Assembly (NCBI RefSeq): GCF_001305595.1
Contig: NZ_CP012402.1
Coordinates: forward strand, 223,501 to 287,500
Direction: 5' to 3'
Source of the DNA: Azospirillum thiophilum
GTDB lineage: Bacteria > Pseudomonadota > Alphaproteobacteria > Azospirillales > Azospirillaceae
DNA: 64,000 nt
Position numbers and translations under genes: made by a program. Numbering within the stretch: position 1 is the stretch's first letter; each line of letters opens with the position of its first letter. This document shows positions 50,783 to 59,965 of this stretch, one piece after another. The notes under the pieces are model-generated. The model did not search any database, was not told the DNA's origin, and saw only the letters and a program-made list of their open reading frames with translations.

Positions 50783-51898
50783 CTACACCAGTTCGGCGAG
50801 CGCGGCTGCGTCGAAGTCCTTCAAGGCGCTGCTATTGCCGGTCCGGACCTTCTCTACCCATGCCGGATCGGCGATCAGGGCGCGGCCGACGGCGATCAGG
50901 TCGAACTCATCGCGCTCCATCCGCTCCACGAGTTTGTCGAGTTTGGCCGTAGACGAGCCCTCGCCGCCGAACGCGCCCATGAAGTCTCCCGCAAGGCCGA
51001 CCGAGCCGACGCTGATCGTAGCCGCGCCGGTCAGCTTCTTGGCCCAGCCGGCGAAATTCAGGCCCTGCCCGCCATCGATGTCCGGGAACTCAGGCTCCCA
51101 GAATCGGCGCTGCGAGCAGTGCAGCACGTCAACGCCGGCCTCTACCAGGGGAACCAGCCAGTCGGCCATGAGATCGGGCGTCTCCGCGAGCCGCACGGTG
51201 AAGTCCTGCACTTTCCACTGGCTGAGACGCAGGATGATCGGGAAGTCGGGGCCGACGCTCGCCCGGACCGCCGCGACGACCTCTGCGGCAAAGCGCGAGC
51301 GTTCGCCGATCGTGGCACCACCGTAACGGTCGGTCCGACGATTGGTGGCGGCCCAGAAGAACTGGTCGAACAGGTAGCCGTGCGCCCCGTGCAGCTCGAT
51401 GGTGTCGAAGCCAAGACGCTTTGCGTCGCTGGCGGCGCGGGCAAAGGCGGCGATCGTGTCGGCAATATCGCCATCGGTCATGGCGACGCCGCGCTCGACG
51501 CCCGGCGCCTCCAATCCAGACGGGCTTTCGACGGGCGAGCCCGGCACCCACTCCGTCAGGAAGCTCTTGAGCGCTCCGGTGTGCCAAAGCTGTGGGCCCA
51601 TCTTGGCACCGCCATCATGAACCGCATCGATCACGCCCTTCCAACCCGCCAGTGCCGCCTCGCCGTGAAAGAACGGGACGCCCGGGTCGTTCCGCGACGC
51701 TGGCCGATCGATCACCGTGCCTTCGGAGAGGATGAGGCCCACCCCGCCGTCCGCCCGACGGCGATAGTAAGCCGCATGCGCCGCGCCGGGGATCCCATCC
51801 ACTGCGAAGCTGCGGGTCATGGGTGCCATGACGATGCGGTTCGTCAGTTCCATGGCGCCAATACGGAACGGGCGAAACAGGACATCAGTAGCGGTCAT
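50783..51898 (-). CDS. Old yellow enzyme-type NADH:flavin oxidoreductase
   Basis: A 371-residue FMN TIM-barrel ene-reductase. N-terminal LFRPFRIGAMELTNRIVMAP, substrate/FMN site QLWHTGALKS, IELHGAHGYLFDQFF and RTDRYGG; the C-terminal phosphate-binding region is VGRALIADPAWVEK. AAAGGAGG lies upstream of the ATG at 51898. Such enzymes reduce alpha,beta-unsaturated carbonyls with NAD(P)H, in keeping with the electrophile-handling theme of this region. Confidence 0.93.
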   Translation of the reverse strand: MTATDVLFRPFRIGAMELTNRIVMAPMTRSFAVDGIPGAAHAAYYRRRADGGVGLILSEGTVIDRPASRNDPGVPFFHGEAALAGWKGVIDAVHDGGAKMGPQLWHTGALKSFLTEWVPGSPVESPSGLEAPGVERGVAMTDGDIADTIAAFARAASDAKRLGFDTIELHGAHGYLFDQFFWAATNRRTDRYGGATIGERSRFAAEVVAAVRASVGPDFPIILRLSQWKVQDFTVRLAETPDLMADWLVPLVEAGVDVLHCSQRRFWEPEFPDIDGGQGLNFAGWAKKLTGAATISVGSVGLAGDFMGAFGGEGSSTAKLDKLVERMERDEFDLIAVGRALIADPAWVEKVRTGNSSALKDFDAAALAELV

Positions 51899-52010
51899 CA
51901 GAGTACATGCCTCCTTTGGAAAGACCTCCAAGATATACAGGAGACACTAGGTTACAATAACGCACTTAGAGTCGCCTAGGTATATGCAAGTAAACCGCTC
52001 TAGCAGCGCT

Positions 52011-53384
52011 GAAACCGTCTCAAACCTGGGGGGAGGATGGTAAAGCGCACTGGGAAAGCAGCGAACCCGGGGGCGCAACGAAGTGGCGGGTGATGGTGGA
52101 AGTGACGGGCGAGGACGGCGCCGTGACGCAGCACGTGACCTCCGAGGGTGAGCGCTCCACCGTCGGCCAGGCAGCGACGCTCGGGTTGAGCCTGGCCGAG
52201 AGCAAGGTGATCCTGGCCGGCATACAGCACGTCCTGGTAACCACCCAGGCCGACGCGCACTGTCGCCACCGTCGCCGGTGCAGCCACTGCGGCGCGGCGT
52301 GCCCGCTCAAGGACCACCGCTCCCGCCGTCTGGTGTCGCTGTTCGGCACGGTGGAGGTGCGCGCGCCCCGCTTCGGCCCCTTCCGGTGCGGCGTCGCCTG
52401 CCGGCGCAGCCTGACCCCGGTGGCGGAGATCATGCCCGACCGCTGCACCCCGGAGTACGAATGTGTCCTGGCCGGTCTGGGCAGCGCTTTGCCCTACCGG
52501 CGGGCGCGAACGTTGCTGGCCGAACTGTTGCCGCTGGACACGTTTCCGGCCCAGGCGATCACGCTGGCCATCGACGCGGGGCACGTTAAGTCGGTGCGGA
52601 CCTACCAGATGCGCTCGTTCGAGGTGATGATCGCGCGGGTGGGCAACGATCAGGGGCTCGAAGTCGTCTTCAGCAGCATGCCGGCCGAGGCGGATCGCCA
52701 GGCACGACAGCTTCATCACGTCCTGCGCGGCCTGGGAGCGACGGCGACCACGCCGGTCATCATCCTCAGCGACGGCACGGAAGGCCCGCGGTCGCTGGGC
52801 GCCGCAGCCAGCGGCGGCCCGATCCGCAACGTCCTCGACTGGTTCCACCTGTCGATGCGGGTCCAGCATGTGGCGCAGGCGGTCAAGGGCTGGGCCGCGG
52901 CGGAGCCGGCCGCCGCGGAGCGGATCACGATACTGGACGATGCCGTAGCCCACGTTCGTTGGCGGCTCTGGCATGGCCAGACCGAACGGGCGCTGAGCTT
53001 GATCGGCGACCTCCTGGCCGACCTCGACGCCAACCTGGAAACCGTCAATAGCCCGCCGGTTCGCAAGACGATAACACTGCTGCGCGCCCTGGAAACAATG
53101 TCGCCGGACAGGCCGACCTGATCATCGACTACGCCGCCGCCCGGCACCGGGGCGAGCCCATCTCCACGGCGCCGACCGAAAGCACGGTTCAGCGCCCGCT
53201 GCACCGGCGCATGGGCGCCAACCAGCAGATGCGCTGGTCTCCGCGCGGCGCCCACCGGATGCTGAAGGTACGCACCGCCGCGATGAACGGCACGCTGGCC
53301 TCGGACCACACTGCCGCCGAGCCATACGCTCGCCGACCATTCCGGCGGGCAGCATGATGGCCCCCCCAGGTTTGAGACGGTTTC
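52011..53384 (+). mobile_element. ISKra4-like insertion element, copy 1 (defective)
   Basis: Ends carry GAAACCGTCTCAAACCTGGG inverted repeats (52011 on, and complement ending 53384). Flanking bases GCT/AGC extend the symmetry. No clear target duplication. The transposase is frameshifted. The second copy at 54969-55592 lies in the opposite orientation. Confidence 0.85.
52093..53357 (+). pseudogene. ISKra4-like transposase, frameshifted
   Basis: The N-terminal zinc-ribbon-like region (CRHRRRCSHCGAACPLKDHR) and core (VVFSSMPAEADRQARQL, VIILSDGTEGPRSLG, NVLDWFHLSMRVQHVAQA) match ISKra4-type transposases. The frame stops at 53121; the family C-terminus (DLIIDYAAARHRGEPISTAP, then QQMRWSPRGAHRMLKVRT) continues in another frame to 53357. 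The segment around LLPLDTFPAQAITLAIDAGH looks shorter than in full-length relatives, suggesting an internal deletion as well. Confidence 0.82.
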
Positions 53385-53926
53385 AGCCACCAGGACAGGT
53401 ATCGATAGACGGTGCAGTTGTGGTAGATTAAGTCCGTTGATCAGGAGCCGAGCTATCCGTTTCTATAGGTCAGCAGATGCTTTGAGTTCTCCAGCCAATC
53501 ATGGCCCGAAGGTGAGGCGCGAGGTTGCCGGTACTAGATTAAATGAATTGGCTTAGAAGCTGGATTTTTCGGGATTGCCATCTTCTCGTGCCAATTGCAA
53601 GGGTTAGCAGGGCAAAAAAGCCGGTCGCCGGAAACGGCGGCAGGCAAATCGATCTTGTCCCGCGGGACAATCAAGGCGGTGTCGACAAAATATGACTCGT
53701 TGACAGTTCTTTTTCGAAACAGTGGTGGATCACATTGACGTTGCCGCTGATAAGTGGCTCGGCGAGGTAGCGAAATAGGTTTCATGGACGACGGTGTGAT
53801 CGGCCGTGAGATCCACTGGATTGCTGTGTTCTTACACACTAAACGAAGATGTGCGATTTAGACAGATTTAGTCTCAGTCTGCGACTCTAACGTACGCGCG
53901 GCCTTGACTGGTTGAACCCGACAACT
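53385..53926. other. AT-richer gap between ISKra4-like copy 1 and the dehydrogenase
   Basis: About 540 bases with clearly lower GC than the backbone and no gene I can support. A leftward open frame (53534-53839) has no recognisable product. Likely imported flanking DNA. Confidence 0.5.
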
Positions 53927-54961
53927 ATGATTGTCCGGGTAACTCATGTGGAGGTTAAAATCTTGGTTGTTGCTTTAGTTGGAACGTCATCCTTTGATCG
54001 ATTCTTCAATCTAGCCCATGACGAGTTGCAACGGCGCGGCCATAGTGTGGCGCGGTTCTTAACGCGAAAGGACCTGCTTGCCGCCGTTGACGCGCTGCAG
54101 TCTTTGGAAATCCTTGGCGCGTCCTCAAGCTTTACAGCCGACCGGGAGTTGTTTGCCAAGATGCCGCGTTTGCGCGCATTGGTTTCCCCGTTCACAGGGG
54201 TCGAAGGGTTCGATGTTTCGGCCGCGACAGCAAACGGCATACTCGTGGCGAATGGCCAAATTACGGAAAACTCCGTCAGCATGGCCGAGGCCGCAGTTCT
54301 CTTCACGCTGGCTTCGCTCTATGACCTTCATGGCACTGAGCGCTACCTTCGCGAAAACCTGCCGCGTCCCTCGCAGGTCCGTGCGCGGATGCTCATGGGA
54401 AAGAAAGTTGGCCTGATAGGCTTTGGCAAAATTGGACAGGCTATCGCGGAACGGCTGTCTGCATGGGGTGTGAGGCTCGTCGCCTCGGTGCGCACGACGC
54501 GACCGATGCCCGCATATGTCGCCGCGCAGAGCCTCGATGAGGTGCTCGCGACAAGCGATGTCGTTATTATGGCTGCTGCGCTCAATCCTGAATCACGAGG
54601 AATGCTGGATCTTGACGCGTTGCGACGGATGAAACCGGACGTGGTGTTTGTCAACATCACGCGGGGCGGCATCGTCCCCGACGATACACTCGCCGCGCTC
54701 GCCGCAGAGCGACCTGCTATGCGCATCGCCCTCGATGTGTTCGACCCAGAGCCGTTGAAAGAGAATAGTCCGCTGCGCGACCTTCCAAACGCCATCCTTA
54801 CCCCACACATGGTAGGACATACAGTAGAGTCTCAGATGCGCCTGCCGGAGGCATTCTGCGAGAACCTTCTAGCGGTGGCAGAGTGGCGGGTGCCTGAATA
54901 CGTTGTCAATCCGTCTGTGATCGAAACGTGGCTGAGAAAACAGGACAGCGCACAGCTATAG
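53927..54961 (+). CDS. D-isomer-specific 2-hydroxyacid dehydrogenase
   Basis: An NAD(P)-dependent 2-hydroxyacid dehydrogenase of about 344 residues. Rossmann motif VGLIGFGKIGQAIAERL, catalytic Arg in VNITRGGIVPDD, Glu in ALDVFDPEPL and His in ILTPHMVGHT. The ATG at 53927 has no good Shine-Dalgarno; a TTG at 53963 preceded by GGAGG would start at MVVALVGTSSFDRF and may be the true start. GC content is visibly below neighbouring genes. It lies alone between inverted ISKra4-like copies, suggesting acquisition as a unit. Confidence 0.9.
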   Translation: MIVRVTHVEVKILVVALVGTSSFDRFFNLAHDELQRRGHSVARFLTRKDLLAAVDALQSLEILGASSSFTADRELFAKMPRLRALVSPFTGVEGFDVSAATANGILVANGQITENSVSMAEAAVLFTLASLYDLHGTERYLRENLPRPSQVRARMLMGKKVGLIGFGKIGQAIAERLSAWGVRLVASVRTTRPMPAYVAAQSLDEVLATSDVVIMAAALNPESRGMLDLDALRRMKPDVVFVNITRGGIVPDDTLAALAAERPAMRIALDVFDPEPLKENSPLRDLPNAILTPHMVGHTVESQMRLPEAFCENLLAVAEWRVPEYVVNPSVIETWLRKQDSAQL

Positions 54962-54968
54962 TTGCGAC

Positions 54969-55592
54969 GAAACCGTCTCAAACCTGGGGGGCCATCATGC
55001 CGCCCGCCGGAATTTAACGTGCCCCGCGTCGATGGCCAGCGTGATCGCCTGGGCCGGGACCGTGTCCAGCGGCAACAGTTCGGCCAGCAACGTTCGCGCC
55101 CGCCGGTAGGGCAAAGCGCTGCCCAGACCGGCCAGGACACATTCGTACTCCGGGGTGCAGCGGTCGGGCATGATCTCCGCCACCGGGGTCAGGCTGCGCC
55201 GGCAGGCGACGCCGCACCGGAAGGGGCCGAAGCGGGGCGCGCGCACCTCCACCGTGCCGAACAGCGACACCAGACGGCGGGAGCGGTGGTCCTTGAGCGG
55301 GCACGCCGCGCCGCAGTGGCTGCACCGGCGACGGTGGCGACAGTGCGCGTCGGCCTGGGTGGTTACCAGGACGTGCTGTATGCCGGCCAGGATCACCTTG
55401 CTCTCGGCCAGGCTCAGCCCGAGCGTCGCTGCCTGGCCGACGGTGGAGCGCTCACCCTCGGAGGTCACGTGCTGCGTCACGGCGCCGTCCTCGCCCGTCA
55501 CTTCCACCATCACCCGCCACTTCGTTGCGCCCCCGGGTTCGCTGCTTTCCCAGTGCGCTTTACCATCCTCCCCCCAGGTTTGAGACGGTTTC
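54969..55592 (-). mobile_element. ISKra4-like element, copy 2 (internal deletion derivative, 624 bp)
   Basis: Both terminal repeats (GAAACCGTCTCAAACCTGGG and complement) are present, but the centre corresponding to about 52590-53338 of copy 1 is missing; the join lies near 55010-55018. Opposite orientation to copy 1. Could be mobilised in trans. Confidence 0.85.
54995..55510 (-). pseudogene. Truncated ISKra4-like transposase
   Basis: A 171-codon N-terminal fragment, near identical to copy 1 through LLPLDTVPAQAITLAIDAGH, then ending in a few unrelated residues at the deletion junction. Confidence 0.85.
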
Positions 55593-55805
55593 TGCCACCG
55601 TTTTTGACGCCATGGGACGTGCCGGATTTTTGCCGTCGCAGGACCGGGGCTGACAGGATGGCATGCCGTTCCTCGGCACACCGCCCCCGCAAGCGCGTTC
55701 CTCCTGCGCGACAACCGGGAACGCCAATCCGTAAGCAAAAAATCCTCGTATCAGAAAATAATCCTATAACCTGCCGCGCAGTCCCATTTCCCATGGAGCC
55801 GCGCC

Positions 55806-56579
55806 ATGCCCCTCGACGCCCGCACCCTTCCGCAAGACCGTCTTCCCCATTGGGCCGAGGAGCCGCCGGCCCCGGCGAGCGGCTCGCTGGTTCCCGGATC
55901 GCAGTTCCACGAGGAGCAATGGATCATGGCCGCCGGCATGCTGGCCCATGGCAGCTCCTTCCTTCATGTCGCCCGCGCCATGGGATGCAGCCGCACCACC
56001 CTGTGGCGGGCCTATTACGGCTCGAAGGATTTCCGCATCCGGGTGTGGTGGGAGCGCGAGGCGCTGAACCGCGAGGCGGAATTGCGCCTCGCCTCGCTGC
56101 GCGCCCTGGTGGCCGAACAGATCGAACGGCTGGTCTCGGCCGGCGATCCCCCGACGGTGCGCTGGCTGGCCGAGCGGCTCGGCCTGTTCGCCGGCCTCGA
56201 CGCACCGCCCAGGCCTGCCCACCGCGGCATGCCGGCCCCAGCCCCGGCCCCAACCTCACCCCCGCGGCCCGATCCCGAGGTTGCATCCCCCGTGCCCGCC
56301 GGGCCGGACGTGGAACGGTCCGATGAGCATCCCGGCACGCCGCCCGCGGCCCGGCCAGCCAGCGCGCCGATCTCTGCCCCTGCCGCCGCGCCGGACTCCG
56401 CCCCGACCGCCGGATGGAACACCGGCCGGAAGATGTTCCACGATGTTCCATCCTCCGCCCCGGCCGCCGCCGCTCCCGTCTCTGCTCCCGGCGGGGCGGA
56501 CGGCCGGCGGCTCACGCCCCCCGGATCAGCTCCGCGTACCAGCGCGCCGACTCCTTCGGGATCCGCGCTTGTGTCGTGA
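55806..56579 (+). CDS. Putative HTH protein with Pro/Ala-rich tail
   Basis: A 257-residue protein of unknown function. Residues about 35-130 form a helical domain with a helix-turn-helix-like segment (GSSFLHVARAMGCSRTTLWR) followed by charged helices (WEREALNREAELRLASLRAL), reminiscent of small terminase or transposase-type DNA-binding domains. The remaining half is low-complexity Pro/Ala-rich. It overlaps the convergent GH1 gene by 68 bases, so the tail may be extended or degenerate. No family call. Confidence 0.5.
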   Translation: MPLDARTLPQDRLPHWAEEPPAPASGSLVPGSQFHEEQWIMAAGMLAHGSSFLHVARAMGCSRTTLWRAYYGSKDFRIRVWWEREALNREAELRLASLRALVAEQIERLVSAGDPPTVRWLAERLGLFAGLDAPPRPAHRGMPAPAPAPTSPPRPDPEVASPVPAGPDVERSDEHPGTPPAARPASAPISAPAAAPDSAPTAGWNTGRKMFHDVPSSAPAAAAPVSAPGGADGRRLTPPGSAPRTSAPTPSGSALVS

Positions 56580-57840
56580 AATCCACCCTCACGATGCCGA
56601 AGCGGGTGCCATAGCCGCCGCCCCATTCGAAATTGTCCAGCAGCGACCAGACGAAATACCCCCGCACGTCGGCGCCCTGCGCCTTCGCCTCAGCCATCGC
56701 GGCGATATAGGCCTGGAGGTAGGCCAGCCGGTCCCCATCCATCACGCGGCCCTCGGCGTCCGGCGTCTCGTCCGCCTTGGTGCCGTAGCCGTTCTCGGTG
56801 ACGTAGATCGGCAGGCGGTAGCGCCGGGTCAGATCCAGCAGCGTGTCGCGGAAACAGCCGGGGTCGAAGGGCCAGTCGATGGCGGTCCGCTCCATTTCCG
56901 GCGGCGGTGCGCCGAAGCCGAAGCCCCAGATCAGGCTGTCGTCCTTCTGCCCATAGACCGGGGCGTAGTGGTTCAGCCCGAACCAGTCCACCGGCCGGGC
57001 GATGCGCGCCATGTCGCCGGGCTGCACATAGGGCTCGATGGCCTGGGCGATGCGCGGCGGGTAATGTGCGAGCAGCTGCGGCTCGGGGAAGGCGCGGTTC
57101 CAATGCTCGTCGAACAGGGCCGCCGCCTCGACATCCTCCGGCCGGCCGGTCGCCGGCCGCATCGGCTGGACGCTGTGGACGGCGCCGATCGAGGCATCCG
57201 GCACCAGGGCCCGCAGCGTGTCGACCCCGGCGCCATGGGCGAGGTTGACATGGTGGATCGCCTTCAGGTGGGCGGCGCGGTCGGCGATGCTGGGGGCGCC
57301 CCAGCCGAAGGCCCAGCCGAACAGGGTGAAGACCGAGAACTCGTTGAAGGTCGCCCAGCGCTTCACCCGGTCGCCATAGCGCCGGGCGCACAGCGCGGCA
57401 TAGTCGGCATACCAGCCGGCGCTGTCGCGCACCGTCCAGCCGCCGAGATCCTGCAACGCCTGCGGCAGATCCCAGTGATAGAGGCAGAGCCAGGGCTCGA
57501 TGCCCTTTTCCAGCAGCCGGTCGATCAGCCGGTCGTAGAAATCCAGCCCCTTGCCGTTGGGCGCCCCACGCCCGCGCGGCAGCACCCGCGGCCAGGAGAC
57601 CGAGAAGCGGTAGGCCTGCAAGCCCAGCGTGGCCATCAGATCCACGTCCTCGGGCATCCGGTGGTAATGGTCGCAGGCGACGTCGCCGCTGTCGCCATTG
57701 TCGACCCGGCCCTTCAGCCGGCAGAAGCTGTCCCAGATGCCGGGCGCCCGCCCGTCGGCCCCGGCGCCCCCCTCGATCTGGTAGGCGGAGGTGGAGGCCC
57801 CCCACAGGAAGTCTTTCGGGAAGGCGGGACGGTCGGCCAT
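56512..57840 (-). CDS. GH1 family beta-glucosidase
   Basis: A 442-residue cytosolic GH1 enzyme that cleaves terminal beta-glucosides. N-terminal FPKDFLWGASTSAYQIEGG, acid/base Glu in WATFNEFSVF, nucleophile Glu in YVTENGYGTK, and the aglycone-region YFVWSLLDNFEWGGGYGTRFG at the end. No signal peptide. Length is standard. Convergent with the HTH protein; no transporter is adjacent. Confidence 0.95.
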   Translation of the reverse strand: MADRPAFPKDFLWGASTSAYQIEGGAGADGRAPGIWDSFCRLKGRVDNGDSGDVACDHYHRMPEDVDLMATLGLQAYRFSVSWPRVLPRGRGAPNGKGLDFYDRLIDRLLEKGIEPWLCLYHWDLPQALQDLGGWTVRDSAGWYADYAALCARRYGDRVKRWATFNEFSVFTLFGWAFGWGAPSIADRAAHLKAIHHVNLAHGAGVDTLRALVPDASIGAVHSVQPMRPATGRPEDVEAAALFDEHWNRAFPEPQLLAHYPPRIAQAIEPYVQPGDMARIARPVDWFGLNHYAPVYGQKDDSLIWGFGFGAPPPEMERTAIDWPFDPGCFRDTLLDLTRRYRLPIYVTENGYGTKADETPDAEGRVMDGDRLAYLQAYIAAMAEAKAQGADVRGYFVWSLLDNFEWGGGYGTRFGIVRVDFTTQARIPKESARWYAELIRGA

Positions 57841-58021
57841 GGCGGTTCACCGGGGAAGGGAAGCCCCCCGACTCTACCCCTTTCCCGGCGGTGGGGAAGG
57901 GGGCGGATCGTCACCCCGGCCCCGGCGGGCGACCGTCACGATATCGCGGTCGACAGGATCGTTCGCCGCTCCTATGGTCACGGCGGATTGACGCGAGATG
58001 TCAGAAAGGAACGGGCGCATC

Positions 58022-59047
58022 ATGGCGAAGAAGGACGGGGCCAACGGCAAGGGCGGCCAATTTGCCGGGACGCCGGCCGACCGGCTGGTCCGGCTGTGGC
58101 GCAACAACGACGAGCGCTTCCCGGCGCTGCTGGACGAGGTGCTCGACGCCAACCGCCAGGGCGTGATCGAGGCGGCGCTGGGCAAGATGCGCGAGGAGGA
58201 GGGTTACGACTTCCTCGACGAGGTCGAGACCTTCGCCGAAGCGGTGATGGGCACCGACGAGCATGGCGACCCGATCATGACGACGCTGTTCTGGCTGGTG
58301 CTGGAGGTCGAGGGACGGCTGGACGCGCCGCCGCCGGTCGACACCATCGAGCGGGGGCTCGATTCGGCCGGGCTGCTGGAGAAGGCCACCGACATGCGGC
58401 TGCTGCCGCTGTGGCTCGACCCGGAACCGCTGTCCTACCTGGAGGCGGCCGACCGCCGCGTCCTGCTGCGCCGCCTGCTCTCCTCGGCGGCGGAGGCCGA
58501 GGCCTTCGTCCGCGAACAGGATCTGCTGGCCGATCCGGAGGAGGGCGGCACCCGCCTCGTCGGCGTCGTCGGGCTGGTGATGGAGGAGGATCCGGAGCAG
58601 GCGGGCGAGGGGATGCCCGATCCGCTGAATCTCGGCTTCGGCGGCGAGCCGGAGGACGTGGAGCCCGACCCCATCGAGCAGGAGCGCATCCGCCAGGCGA
58701 TGGCCGCCTTCGCCGAGGCGGTGTCGGCCGCCGACCCGCGGGTGCGGCGCTGCGAGCCGGTCGGCGGGCTGAACGACCTGCTCGACTTCACCGCCGAAGG
58801 GGTGTGGCCGGACGATCTCGACGCCAACTTCGACGAGGTCGACGACTTCCTCGACATCACCGGCAACGAGACCGGCGACGGCATCCTCGACCTGACGGTG
58901 GAGGAGACGCCCGACGGGTTGCAGGTCCGGGCCTTCAACTCCGACGGGCTGCTGCTCGACGAACGCGGCTTCGACCTCACCGGCGACCGCGCTGCCGAGG
59001 CGATCGCCCGGATGAAGCGGCGCTGCCGCCGGGTGGGTACGGTCTGA
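58022..59047 (+). CDS. Acidic protein of unknown function
   Basis: A 341-residue strongly acidic, soluble protein (for example EPEDVEPDPIEQERIRQAMA and LDANFDEVDDFLDITGNE). No signal peptide, membrane segment or family motif that I recognise. The ATG at 58022 follows AAAGGA; an upstream ATG at 57998 is the alternative. It stands between divergent GH1 and convergent EamA genes with no obvious partner. Confidence 0.75.
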   Translation: MAKKDGANGKGGQFAGTPADRLVRLWRNNDERFPALLDEVLDANRQGVIEAALGKMREEEGYDFLDEVETFAEAVMGTDEHGDPIMTTLFWLVLEVEGRLDAPPPVDTIERGLDSAGLLEKATDMRLLPLWLDPEPLSYLEAADRRVLLRRLLSSAAEAEAFVREQDLLADPEEGGTRLVGVVGLVMEEDPEQAGEGMPDPLNLGFGGEPEDVEPDPIEQERIRQAMAAFAEAVSAADPRVRRCEPVGGLNDLLDFTAEGVWPDDLDANFDEVDDFLDITGNETGDGILDLTVEETPDGLQVRAFNSDGLLLDERGFDLTGDRAAEAIARMKRRCRRVGTV

Positions 59048-59965
59048 TCAGCGCTTCGCCGGCCTGATCAGCACGCAGGCGACGGCGGCGAGGATCAGCA
59101 CCAGCGCCGCCGCCAGCCGCGGGGTCACCGGGTCGCCCAGCAGCAGCACGGCGCCGCCGACCCCGACCACTGGGATCAGCAGGGTGCTGACCGCCGCCTC
59201 TCCCACGGTCAGGCGGCGGACGGTGACGTACCACAGCGCCTGCGCGACGCAGATCGAGCAGACGATGTGCCAGGCGAAGCCGGCCCACACCGCGGCATGC
59301 AGCTCGGACAGAGCCGGCCGCGCCTCGCTCCCCGCCAGCACGATCATCGGCAGGGCGCAGAGGACATACTGCCAGCCGGTGATGACCATCGGGTTGCTGC
59401 GCCAGACCCGCCGCTTCATCACGATGGTGCCGAGCGCCCAGGCCAGCGCCGCCACCAGCATCACCGCCGGTCCGGCCAACGCCGACGCCAGCGCCGATGG
59501 GGGGGCGGACAGCGCCTCCGGCCCCAGCAGCACCAGCAGCCCGGCCAGCCCGCAGGCCAGCCCGACGATCTGCCGCCGCCCCGGCCGCTCCCCCAGCAGC
59601 GGGATCGCCAGCAGCGTCGCCCAGGCCGGCATGGTGAAGGCGATGATCGCCGCCTGCGAGGTCGGCATCAGGCTCTGGCCCAGCGCGGTGCAGAGGTTGA
59701 AGACCAGCACGTTGCACAGGCCGCCCGCCGCCAGCGCCGGCCATTCCGCCCGCTCGACCCGCAGCCGGTGCCCGGCCAGCTTCGCCGCTCCCAGCAGCAG
59801 CACCGCCCCGGCGGTGAAGCCGATGGCGCGCAGGCTGAAGATCGGCATCTGGGTCAGGATGGTCTTCACCGCCGGCCAGTTCAGGCCCCAGAACAGGCTG
59901 ATGGCGGCGATCAGGATGTATTTGACCGGATCGCGGCCCGCCCCGGCGGCGGCGATTGCCGTCAT
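59048..59965 (-). CDS. EamA/DMT-family transporter
   Basis: A 305-residue ten-helix drug/metabolite transporter with two EamA repeats (ILIAAISLFWGLNWPAVKTI at the start, then ALAWALGTIVMKRRVW in the second half). Overlaps the upstream deacetylase gene by ATGA, so it is the last gene of a leftward operon and may export or import its product. Confidence 0.9.
   Translation of the reverse strand: MTAIAAAGAGRDPVKYILIAAISLFWGLNWPAVKTILTQMPIFSLRAIGFTAGAVLLLGAAKLAGHRLRVERAEWPALAAGGLCNVLVFNLCTALGQSLMPTSQAAIIAFTMPAWATLLAIPLLGERPGRRQIVGLACGLAGLLVLLGPEALSAPPSALASALAGPAVMLVAALAWALGTIVMKRRVWRSNPMVITGWQYVLCALPMIVLAGSEARPALSELHAAVWAGFAWHIVCSICVAQALWYVTVRRLTVGEAAVSTLLIPVVGVGGAVLLLGDPVTPRLAAALVLILAAVACVLIRPAKR

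Noticed and set aside
53534..53839. 101-codon minus-strand ORF
   Set aside because: No motif, atypical composition, no Shine-Dalgarno; possibly debris of an older element.
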